Origin: Clostridia bacterium
GTDB taxonomy: Bacteria > Bacillota > Clostridia > Christensenellales > Borkfalkiaceae
DNA: 64,000 bases
Reading direction: 5' to 3'
NCBI GenBank assembly: GCA_017502525.1
Contig: JAFVUV010000011.1
Span: 60,685 to 124,684, forward strand
Shown: piece after piece, positions 17,483 to 24,367 of the stretch
Layout: every line of letters begins with the position of its first letter
Numbering within the stretch: position 1 is the stretch's first letter
Notes under the pieces: generated by a model
Databases searched by the model: none
Seen by the model: only the letters and a program-made list of their open reading frames with translations
What the model was told of the DNA's origin: nothing
Made by a program: the position numbers and the translations under genes

Positions 17483-18364
17483 TTAACTATATGTACCCGC
17501 TTTTGGTTCTGACCATATTCTTTCTGTTGCATTAAATATACCATTGGAAGCCGTTTCTTCACTATAAGTAAGGTCAGCAAGGAAATAAATCCTGCTTCCT
17601 TTACCAATATAGCGATCCCAATTTTCATCCTTCACAATCGCCTGCCATTGCTCGTAGGTACCCTCATACAGCAAAGTGATTTGTTCATATTTAAGAATAA
17701 CTCCTTCTTTATCTGCAAATACATCTGCACCAATGGAAGTAATACTCTTAGGAATCCATACAGTTTTAAGATCACTGTATTCTGCGAAAGCACTGCCCAC
17801 AATTTCAACAACCGGCACTCCATTTACACTGCTCGGAATATCAACATTTTCATTTGATTGATCATAGCCGGTAACAGCATAAACATCGTCCATACCATCT
17901 CCATTTGTGTCTAAGCCTTCAATCGTCATGCCTTCATACTCAGTTTTTGGCGCTACTTTAGTAAAATTAAATTTGATAATATACTCTCCTGCCGTGAAAA
18001 AAGAAACAGTAAATATCAAAGTATCATCACTCGCAATCTCAACCCCAACCACCATGCTTTCAGATAATTTAAATCCCTCTATAGAAGACGTGTAATCTAA
18101 ATAATAATATTTATAATTTGTTGGGTTAGTAATTGATAGGTTGATAATTCCCCCCTCTTCTGCCGTAAGATTTATCAATGTTTCAGAATAGCCTTTAACG
18201 GCAACACCTGCGTTTGGTGTCACGTCCGAAAAATACAATGTTGTATGCGTATGATTTAAGACGCCAATTGCAGTTATCTCGTCGGTCAATTGTGCGTATC
18301 CAATGCCAATGAAAGCCGTAGAAAAAGAAAGCACTATGCCAATCAATATTTTTAATATTTTCAT
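17483..18364 (-). CDS. Secreted protein with SipW-type signal and leucine-rich repeat (BspA-like) domain (B)
   Basis: A 293-residue protein. The signal region ends IGIGYAQLTDEITAIGVLNH, matching the SipW-dependent pattern. Residues about 40-135 form a beta-sandwich-like domain (DDTLIFTVSFFTAGEYIIKF). A Ca-binding-like loop DTNGDGMDDVYAV follows near 150. Residues about 165-225 match the LRR_5/BspA repeat (VPVVEIVGSAFAEYSDLKTV, WIPKSITSIGADVFAD), used for surface adhesion. It has a strong AAGGAGG site 25 bases after the upstream stop, so it belongs to the operon. It is likely an adhesive surface component. Confidence 0.72.
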   Translation of the reverse strand: MKILKILIGIVLSFSTAFIGIGYAQLTDEITAIGVLNHTHTTLYFSDVTPNAGVAVKGYSETLINLTAEEGGIINLSITNPTNYKYYYLDYTSSIEGFKLSESMVVGVEIASDDTLIFTVSFFTAGEYIIKFNFTKVAPKTEYEGMTIEGLDTNGDGMDDVYAVTGYDQSNENVDIPSSVNGVPVVEIVGSAFAEYSDLKTVWIPKSITSIGADVFADKEGVILKYEQITLLYEGTYEQWQAIVKDENWDRYIGKGSRIYFLADLTYSEETASNGIFNATERIWSEPKAGTYS

Positions 18365-18388
18365 ACGTGCCTCCTTTTTCTTTGATGA

Positions 18389-20101
18389 TTAGTCTTTATT
18401 TTCCGTTTTGTGTTTTAGCATCTTACCAACGTTAAGTTTTACTACTGATGTGTTTTTATCTGTTTTTCCCAAATAAATTTCTTTTATAAAACCTTTTTTG
18501 ATAAGCGACTCAGTATCTTCGTAAGGAAGCGTAATAATTTCTTGTTGTTTGTCCGTACGGATTATACTAAGCCCGCTCATCGTATCTCTAATAAGTTCCA
18601 GCGCATACTTAACAGAACGGTTGCTTCTTATTTTAATAGCAACGGGAACTTCCGCAAATTTTTTCTTATCAGAGCAATCTACAATAGAATATTTACTATC
18701 AACGTAGTTGTTTGGTGCAAGATTAAGATTGAGCCATAAGGTTTTCCCTCGAACAGTCAACTTTGCACATTGTATTCTTCCTGCGCTAAAGGTTTCTGCA
18801 TTCCAGCTAGTTCTTGCTTTGACCTTTTTATAAGCAAGTAATTCTTGCTTAATGATTACGTAATTGTTTTTCAACGTTTCTTCCGCTTGAATTAAACGGG
18901 AGGTATAGGATTTTTTATAAGTAACATATGCTATATTTTCTACTGACTCAACCGTTTCTATCGTTTCTGCCGTATCCAGAACGGTGGTAACCGCAATCTC
19001 TTGATTTATAGCGATATTAGGGTTATTTATATTCGTTTCTTCTTCAACCTCTATTTCGTACAAGTACAATACTTTTTCCGCCGTTGTAATAAAGAACTGA
19101 GAACAAGTTTTATCTTCGTTTTCGTACATTAAAAGGGGAGACTGCAGCGTATCGCGTATTTCAAGCAACCCCTTAAATGAATTAATCTTCAATACCTGAT
19201 AACTAGAAAAGTCGAAAGGAGTTAATATTTGTTGTATATAAGAATCGTAATTAGAAATTAATTTTTTAACTTTTCTTGCATAATCTATATGTTTGTCTAT
19301 CGACAAGAATATATAAAGCACAAGAATAATTATAGCGAGTAAATCTAAACACCCCAACACAATAGCGGATATTTTTAAATTTTCAAAAGAAGATATGTCT
19401 TTTACTATAATTTTTTGCTCTCCCGTGGGGACGGTTGCGGAAACCGACGGCGAAACCACCGTTTGCATTAAAGGTAGAGAAAGAGTAATCGTATAAACGT
19501 CTTGGTTATCGTTTTGGAAACTTTCGCACATACCGATTACGTTAATCGTCATTTTAACGAGTAAAATATTCTCAGTATTTTTCAAGTTATACGTTCTATT
19601 AAACTCATCAGCTTTTTTGTTGAATTTTTGATAATCAAATTCAACGAGTTTTTTTATGTTTAGTTCATCGCCGCTGCTATCAGACGTTTCCTCGTACAAA
19701 ACTTCGTAAAAAGAATCGTAGATTTTTGTTTTGCTTGCCTTATCTTTTACGATAAGTTGAGCGTCTATTTTATAAGTATATTGAAAGTTTACGTTGTCGA
19801 TTTCCATTTTTACGTCATAAGAAAAGTCGGCAGTCATTTTGTTGATTAAAGATGCAACGTAAGCGTGGCTACCGTTCAAATATTCTTCTTCGTAAAAATC
19901 ATTATCCGCCAAATACGCTCGATAAATAACTTTGCCTTCTTCCGTATAACCTACGTATGCATTTTTATTGTTAGAAATAAAAAGCGTTGAAGTAATTATA
20001 GTGGCAAGTGTAAGAATACCTACTATAAGCATTTGAATCCAAATAAATTTTTTACGCTTTCTTTGATATTCATATCTTTTAATTTTTTCAAGTTCCGACA
20101 T
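18389..20101 (-). CDS. Two-TM protein resembling DUF5305, with a large cytoplasmic C-domain
   Basis: A 570-residue protein with a Lys/Arg-rich start, a first helix at about residues 18-43, an extracellular beta-rich region at about 45-240, a second helix at about 247-268, and a cytoplasmic region of about 300 residues. Phrases such as FQYTYKIDAQLIV and the VEFDYQKFNKKADEF region recall DUF5305, a two-helix family often beside SipW/archaeal-type signal peptidases. That assignment is from memory of the pattern and is moderate. The C-terminal domain is novel to me. It starts 37 bases after the signal peptidase stop with a GGAGG site, so it is likely an assembly or anchoring partner for the secreted proteins. 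Confidence 0.6.
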   Translation of the reverse strand: MSELEKIKRYEYQRKRKKFIWIQMLIVGILTLATIITSTLFISNNKNAYVGYTEEGKVIYRAYLADNDFYEEEYLNGSHAYVASLINKMTADFSYDVKMEIDNVNFQYTYKIDAQLIVKDKASKTKIYDSFYEVLYEETSDSSGDELNIKKLVEFDYQKFNKKADEFNRTYNLKNTENILLVKMTINVIGMCESFQNDNQDVYTITLSLPLMQTVVSPSVSATVPTGEQKIIVKDISSFENLKISAIVLGCLDLLAIIILVLYIFLSIDKHIDYARKVKKLISNYDSYIQQILTPFDFSSYQVLKINSFKGLLEIRDTLQSPLLMYENEDKTCSQFFITTAEKVLYLYEIEVEEETNINNPNIAINQEIAVTTVLDTAETIETVESVENIAYVTYKKSYTSRLIQAEETLKNNYVIIKQELLAYKKVKARTSWNAETFSAGRIQCAKLTVRGKTLWLNLNLAPNNYVDSKYSIVDCSDKKKFAEVPVAIKIRSNRSVKYALELIRDTMSGLSIIRTDKQQEIITLPYEDTESLIKKGFIKEIYLGKTDKNTSVVKLNVGKMLKHKTENKD

Positions 20102-20137
20102 GTTAATCCTCCTTCGTGCTCAATTGGATGGAACGTT

Positions 20138-21253
20138 TTATGTAAATAATGACCTAACCCATAAACTTGGGTAACCCATATATTTTATTTTCAATTTTAT
20201 AATGCCTACGATTTGTGCATCGGTTATATACCCCGAATCAACGCTATCGTTAGCGTCGCCCTTTGTGTAATATCTAATTTCCCCGTTGATGTTGTTAATT
20301 TCAACGATACGGTGAACGATTAGTGCGTTATCTTTATTAAACACAATAACGTCTTCCGCTTTTAACGTTTGTTCGTCGTAGGTTTGGTAAATTACTGCAT
20401 CGCCTTTATCTATTGCACCTGTCATACTCTCAGTTGCAATCACGAGGATTTTATATTGAAACACACCTGAAATTAGCATAACAAAACTTATTGCTAAAAT
20501 CGTTGCTATCGTTGTAAGGGCAACGTTAAATCTTCTTTTTGTTTTTGCAGTAACCTTGCTTTTTGTTTTATAAACAAGGCTAATTATCAAATAAATTCCA
20601 ATAGGAATTACGATTTTTGCAAAAGATAGTAATGCATTCGAAATTTGCGGTCTAATTGCAAAAATATAAGGATAAATAAACAGTATAAGTTTGTATGGCA
20701 CTACGGCAATAGCACCAAATTTTTGAGATATATGATGATATAAAAAGTTTGCGGATATGCAAGGTAAAACTACAAGCCCCAACGTATCCATAAAATTTTC
20801 AAAATTTGAAAATACTTGAACTTTCGTTAAAACTAATACGTCTATCGCTACGTATATAGCGTAAGCGATAGTGGTTATCAGTTTGTTTTTTTGCGCTATA
20901 AATATGCTTCTTGCTATTTCAGTGCCTATAATAATCGCTACGATAGGGATAACGTACAACCAAAGTGACGAGTATGATACTGCAACTTTGTAATATCCAA
21001 ATTTAATACCGCTAATAAAATATAGCGCAACCGAACATGTTGCGAAAGCTGTTAAAATAAGCGCAACTTGTTTTTTGGGTAAACTGTAAATACTCCGTTT
21101 TTTAATAAAATAACGTATACTTATGGCGGATACTACGGAAAAAACCGCCAAAGCATGAATTTGTGTGGTTTTGTTTTGCACAAAACATACAAGAAGGAAT
21201 ACGACAAAATAAACTGTCGCAAATATGTATAACTTTTTTTTATCGATATTCAT
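20138..21253 (-). CDS. SipW/archaeal-type signal peptidase I with multi-TM N-terminal extension
   Basis: A 371-residue membrane protease. The catalytic part (about residues 245-365) has one membrane helix, then ATESMTGAIDKGD with nucleophile Ser276, VHRIVEI with His314 where ordinary bacterial enzymes have Lys, and YYTKGDANDSVDSG at 329-340 with the conserved Asp. The Ser-His-Asp pattern marks the ER/archaeal/SipW class. SipW enzymes are usually near 190 aa; here about 235 extra N-terminal residues hold about seven hydrophobic helices. In Bacillus SipW processes TasA and TapA for biofilm fibres. This gene lies between the TasA-like gene and the DUF5305-like gene, with AAGGAGG before ATG 21253. 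The role in processing the neighbours is inference. Confidence 0.85.
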   Translation of the reverse strand: MNIDKKKLYIFATVYFVVFLLVCFVQNKTTQIHALAVFSVVSAISIRYFIKKRSIYSLPKKQVALILTAFATCSVALYFISGIKFGYYKVAVSYSSLWLYVIPIVAIIIGTEIARSIFIAQKNKLITTIAYAIYVAIDVLVLTKVQVFSNFENFMDTLGLVVLPCISANFLYHHISQKFGAIAVVPYKLILFIYPYIFAIRPQISNALLSFAKIVIPIGIYLIISLVYKTKSKVTAKTKRRFNVALTTIATILAISFVMLISGVFQYKILVIATESMTGAIDKGDAVIYQTYDEQTLKAEDVIVFNKDNALIVHRIVEINNINGEIRYYTKGDANDSVDSGYITDAQIVGIIKLKIKYMGYPSLWVRSLFT

Positions 21254-21309
21254 ATTTTTCCTCCTTGTCGTTTTGTGTCAAAGACTGTTTTAGCATTGAT
21301 GTTACAATA

Positions 21310-21807
21310 CTATGCGATTGCTTGTTTTGCATAAACTTTGAAAGTAAAGTCTGCATTAAAACCTGTTTCGTCTACTTGTGGATATGCTGTCATAGTAATT
21401 GTAATAATAACGTCAAGCGTTCCATTAGCATCGATAGTAGTAGCGCCATTTTTTAACTCAACAGTTACATTATAGTAATCATCAACCGCAGTTGTAGTAA
21501 GACTTTGAACTTCTACGTCTTTTGCGGCGTATTTAAGGTCGTTTTTAACAGTTGCCGTAATGGTACAGGCATCGTTAACTGCCCACGTAGACGTGTCTAC
21601 AGAAAACTCTAAATCCGTACCTTCATCCACAGTAATAGTTACGTTTCCATTGACGGATTCTGCGCCATCCCAAGTAATCGCAAACGTTGGACCGTATGTA
21701 ATTGTACCCGTACCATTGATAACGCTAGTAAGCGCTGCAAAACCAACACCGATGCACATAATAGCTACAAGCAAGATTGCAACAACAAAGTTTCTTCTAC
21801 TCTTCAT
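21310..21807 (-). CDS. TasA/camelysin-like secreted fibre protein
   Basis: A 165-residue protein. Basic start MKSRRN, hydrophobic helix at about residues 7-24, and processing region GVGFAALTSVINGTGTITYG, the SipW-dependent signature with the Ala-rich site. The mature part (about 140 residues) is all-beta in pattern, Thr/Val/Asp-rich, with no Cys. It resembles TasA/camelysin-type proteins that polymerise as extracellular fibres, though it is shorter than TasA (about 261 aa). It has a near-consensus AAAGGAGG site, so it is probably the most highly translated gene of the locus. Family assignment rests on the signal motif, size and gene context. Confidence 0.72.
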   Translation of the reverse strand: MKSRRNFVVAILLVAIMCIGVGFAALTSVINGTGTITYGPTFAITWDGAESVNGNVTITVDEGTDLEFSVDTSTWAVNDACTITATVKNDLKYAAKDVEVQSLTTTAVDDYYNVTVELKNGATTIDANGTLDVIITITMTAYPQVDETGFNADFTFKVYAKQAIA

Positions 21808-21870
21808 AGTTTTTTTACCTCCTTTTAATATTTATAGTCAATCGCAAAAGATGCGACGTTCTATACATTT

Positions 21871-22503
21871 TTATATCAGTAGCGCATTTACGCTACTTGT
21901 ATCTGGAAATTTTAGATAAGTCATCATTATACAGTAAAGCACGTTAAACACGTGTGCTCTATTTGTTTCATTATCTACAATTTCACCGTTATACACCCGA
22001 ATTGCAAAATCGAGCAATGCGTTAAAAACGCTATGCATAATTGCTCTTACATCGGCTTCTTTTTTGAATAATGCATTAAAATTATTTACTATCAAATCAA
22101 AATGTTTAGTATGTTTTTCTAAAGATTTACCTTTGAAGTAAATTGAATAGTAATAGCGAACGTAGCATCTACAACGGGCTTCGTTTTTTAATATAAACTG
22201 CCACGCCATAAGAAAAAATTGATATAACTTTTTCTTCGTGTCAATTAACAAATCACTTGAAGTGGCAATAGCTTTGCAAAACATTTCCGTTAATTCTTTA
22301 TCCAAAGATAAAAACGCTGATTCATATAACTCTTCTTTGCTCCCAAATAACCGATATATGTAAACTTCGTTCATCTTTATATCTTTTGGCGACTCTCTAT
22401 AATGCGCAAGATTTTTCGTCGTTGCTTTTTCAAAACCACCTTCCGCTATAAGATGGATGGCATTATCTATTAAGATTGCCATGATATTTTCTTCTTTACT
22501 CAT
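21871..22503 (-). CDS. TetR-family transcriptional regulator
   Basis: A 210-residue protein with an N-terminal TetR helix-turn-helix: ILIDNAIHLIAEGGFEKATT, then VYIYRLFGSKEELYESAF near residue 48, which is the family hallmark of a Tyr/Phe followed by KEELY. The rest is a ligand-binding-type helical domain. It is the first gene of a minus-strand run of six and has GGGG-type ribosome-binding sequence. It sits directly next to the invertible-looking segment (22622-22908), so its expression could be what is switched. Palindrome 22548-22563 in its upstream region is a candidate operator. Confidence 0.85.
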   Translation of the reverse strand: MSKEENIMAILIDNAIHLIAEGGFEKATTKNLAHYRESPKDIKMNEVYIYRLFGSKEELYESAFLSLDKELTEMFCKAIATSSDLLIDTKKKLYQFFLMAWQFILKNEARCRCYVRYYYSIYFKGKSLEKHTKHFDLIVNNFNALFKKEADVRAIMHSVFNALLDFAIRVYNGEIVDNETNRAHVFNVLYCIMMTYLKFPDTSSVNALLI

Positions 22504-22547
22504 TTTCCCCTAAACCCTTTTTCTCCACAATCCAATCAAGCGCTCCT

Positions 22548-22563
22548 TGTAGTAAACACTACA
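22548..22563. promoter_or_regulatory. Candidate operator palindrome (TGTAGT-N4-ACTACA)
   Basis: A perfect 6-bp-arm palindrome lies 45 bases upstream of the tetR-type start. TetR regulators often bind such palindromes in their own leader. A second short palindrome, CTCC-taat-GGAG-like, lies at about 22581-22594. Binding is inferred. Confidence 0.4.
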
Positions 22564-22621
22564 CGTAGTTATAAAAAATACTCCTAATAAGGAGCAGGCA
22601 AAAAAGAAGCACAACTCATAA

Positions 22622-22645
22622 ACAACGTAACGCTTGTTATGTTGT
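22622..22645 (+). repeat. Inverted repeat / recombination-site-like element, left copy
   Basis: Sequence is ACAACGTAAC-GCTT-GTTATGTTGT, two 10-bp arms with one mismatch around an asymmetric 4-base centre. Its reverse complement matches the right copy (22885-22908 region) at 19 of 24 positions, including a continuous core of 15. Two arms with an asymmetric spacer is the layout of a tyrosine-recombinase core site. A further inverted pair CTCATAAAC (22615-22623) and GTTTATGAG (22666-22674) flanks it and could be an accessory site. Confidence 0.7.
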
Positions 22646-22884
22646 AAAAATCAAATGAGAACTTCGTTTATGAGAAACTTAAGATAAAAAATTGCATAGC
22701 AAAATAGCCTTTCCTTTTCAAATCGAATCAGAGTTGATAGAAACGGCTTTTTTCACTATGCAAAAAATAAAAATTATTAAAAAACTTCTTATATATGTAT
22801 GATAATCGCTTGCATAATTATATGAATTATGCTATTATAATGTCTCAAAAAAAGTTCTTTACATTACAATAAGCAATGTTTGAA
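22646..22884. mobile_element. Putative invertible promoter segment (phase switch)
   Basis: About 240-265 bp between two inverted core sites, next to a tyrosine recombinase gene and upstream of the tetR-led operon. No gene fits inside. It contains promoter-like elements facing both ways near 22810-22846 and, on the left side, a long-loop hairpin (22692-22699 with 22756-22763, plus AGCC/GGCT inside) followed on the minus strand by T6. In the orientation given here, leftward transcription toward the operon would meet this hairpin; after inversion the rightward promoter would face the operon with no hairpin in between. That would make the present state OFF. Inversion is not shown by a single sequence. 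Confidence 0.6.
22810..22846. promoter_or_regulatory. Promoter-like elements and palindrome within the invertible segment
   Basis: Rightward: TTGCAT at 22810-22815, 17-bp gap, extended -10 TGCTATTAT ending 22838 (or TATAAT at 22836-22841). Leftward: GAGACA on the minus strand (22841-22846), 18-bp gap, TATAAT (22817-22822). The region also holds a perfect 8-bp-arm palindrome GCATAATT-ATATG-AATTATGC at 22812-22832, which is a good candidate for binding by a regulator. Confidence 0.55.
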
Positions 22885-22908
22885 TACATAACAAGCGTTA
22901 TGTTATAA
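22885..22908 (-). repeat. Inverted repeat / recombination-site-like element, right copy
   Basis: Core ACATAAC-AAGC-GTTATGT is a 7-bp-arm palindrome with an asymmetric centre. Read on the minus strand it gives TAACGCTTGTTATGT, identical to the left copy. Spacer orientation (AAGC here, GCTT left) shows the two copies are inverted relative to each other. Confidence 0.7.
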
Positions 22909-22935
22909 GGGCGGCGTAAGTCGGTCTTTTTTTAT

Positions 22936-23775
22936 TTAAATAATCAATCTCATATTTTCCATTTTGCGCTTGTGTTCCGTGGCGGTAGTAATAATATAAA
23001 TTCTAGTGGTGTTTATGCTTGTATGTCCTAAAATATCCGCTAGTTTTGCAATATCTTTTTCTATTCCATAAAAAGTTCTAGCAAATAAGTGGCGGAGATT
23101 GTGTGGAAATACTTTACTCGGTGACACGCCCGCATCTTTGCATAACGCTTTCATATCTCTCCAAATATTATGCCGACTTACGGGTTTCCCGTTTTTCGTC
23201 ACGAATACCGCACCCGATTTTATATTTTGCCTTTTTATATATTGCAATAATTTTTTTCGTAGCTCTGCAACAATAAAAATGCGCCGATTTTTGCCTTTAC
23301 AATTCACGAATGCTTCACTTTTATGCACAGCTTCCACTGTGATATATTGCAATTCACTTACTCTAATACCGGTTCCACAAATCGTTTGTATAATAAGATT
23401 TAATCGTTCGTTGCTATTCCTTTTTGCTGCTTGAACAAGTCGCATATATTCTGCTTTCGTTAATTCCTTTTCTTCGGGACAGAAAGCGGATTTTTGTATT
23501 TTGTATTGTTTTACACACAAATCGTACCACCCGCAAAAACGAAAAAACACGTTTATAGCCGCAAGCATTGAATTTGCACTTGTAGCTGTATACTTCGTTA
23601 AAAGATGCGCCTTATATTTAAGCACCTCACTTTTAGTAAACGTATTTTCGCCTACGTAGTTATAAAAAACCTGCACATCGTGCAAGTACTTTTCTATCGT
23701 CGCCAAACTTCTTTCTTCGTATTTTAAATGCGTTTTAAACTTATATAATTGCTCTTGTTTTAACTGTCGTTCCAT
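22936..23775 (-). CDS. Tyrosine recombinase (XerC/D-like; possible invertase or integrase)
   Basis: A 279-residue recombinase. The N-terminal SAM-like core-binding domain spans about residues 5-85. The catalytic domain has all expected residues: Arg138 in GTGIRVSELQ, Lys160/162 in CKGKNRR, His225 and Arg228 in HNLRHLFA, His251 in LGHTSINTT and the nucleophile Tyr260 in RIYI. The gene's 3' end is 28 bases from the right repeat of the invertible-looking segment, which suits an invertase. The tRNA-Leu 3'-end duplication 200 bases upstream would instead suit an integrase. It has a GGAGG site before ATG 23775. Confidence 0.88.
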   Translation of the reverse strand: MERQLKQEQLYKFKTHLKYEERSLATIEKYLHDVQVFYNYVGENTFTKSEVLKYKAHLLTKYTATSANSMLAAINVFFRFCGWYDLCVKQYKIQKSAFCPEEKELTKAEYMRLVQAAKRNSNERLNLIIQTICGTGIRVSELQYITVEAVHKSEAFVNCKGKNRRIFIVAELRKKLLQYIKRQNIKSGAVFVTKNGKPVSRHNIWRDMKALCKDAGVSPSKVFPHNLRHLFARTFYGIEKDIAKLADILGHTSINTTRIYIITTATEHKRKMENMRLII

Positions 23776-23851
23776 TTTAATCCTCCATTTATAGTTTTCT
23801 ATAATTATTTTACTATAAACGAGATTTAATACCTTAAACTATTTAATACAA

Positions 23852-23882
23852 AAAATCAGACTCCATCGTGGAATCTGATTTT
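23852..23882. terminator. Bidirectional terminator between recombinase and tRNA region
   Basis: Stem AATCAGA/TCTGATT plus TCCA/TGGA with one mismatch around a 3-base loop, with A-run on the left and T7 on the right. It insulates the recombinase promoter region from the tRNA side. Confidence 0.7.
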
Positions 23883-23971
23883 TTTCTTCGCTTGAAAGTG
23901 CAATTTCCTATAAATATTTAATGTTTCAAAAAATCCCTTATAGGGAACGCCTTTTGTTATCCATTTCTTTT

Positions 23972-23993
23972 TTGGTGCCGCTGGCCGGAGTCG
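23972..23993 (-). repeat. Duplicated 3' end of tRNA-Leu (attachment-site-like)
   Basis: The 22 bases TTGGTGCCGCTGGCCGGAGTCG (written here in two readable halves, TTGGTGCCGCT and GGCCGGAGTCG) are identical to 24134-24155, the CCA end, acceptor and T-stem of the intact tRNA-Leu. Beyond 23993 the match stops. Such 3'-end copies are usual footprints of integrase-driven insertion at a tRNA. Between the copies are two hairpins, 24013-24034 and AAAATTGC-AA-GCAATTTT near 24046-24063. Confidence 0.7.
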
Positions 23994-24100
23994 CTTCTCT
24001 CGAGCCTCCCGATAAACGGTGGGTGTCCACCGTTTACCCTAACGGGAAAATTGCAAGCAATTTTTCTCCTAATTCTCCCCGTCCATACAAGCACGCAACG

Positions 24101-24131
24101 AAAAAAGGATAGGTTTTGCCTATCCTTTTTT
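24101..24131 (-). terminator. tRNA-Leu terminator
   Basis: Stem AAAAAAGGATAGG / CCTATCCTTTTTT directly after the tRNA 3' end on the minus strand. Confidence 0.85.
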
Positions 24132-24134
24132 CGT

Positions 24135-24221
24135 TGGTGCCGCTGGCCGGAGTCGAACCGGCACGGTATCACTACCACTGGATTTTGAGTCCAGCGCGTC
24201 TGCCAATTTCACCACAGCGGC
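24135..24221 (-). tRNA. tRNA-Leu (anticodon CAA)
   Basis: An 87-nt class II tRNA on the minus strand: acceptor GCCGCTG / CAGCGGC, anticodon loop CTCAAAA (CAA, reading UUG), a long variable arm, T-loop TTCGACT and an encoded CCA. Its last 22 bases are repeated at 23972-23993. Confidence 0.95.
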
Positions 24222-24367
24222 TTTTTATTCTGTTTTTTGTTGCAAATTGCAAGTATTTTTGATAAAATTATTAGGTAAAATACTTTTATAAGTTTTTTCA
24301 CTTTTTTCTTGCTATAAGATAATATCACAATTTAATTTAAATAGCAAGCATATTTTGGGGTTTTTTT

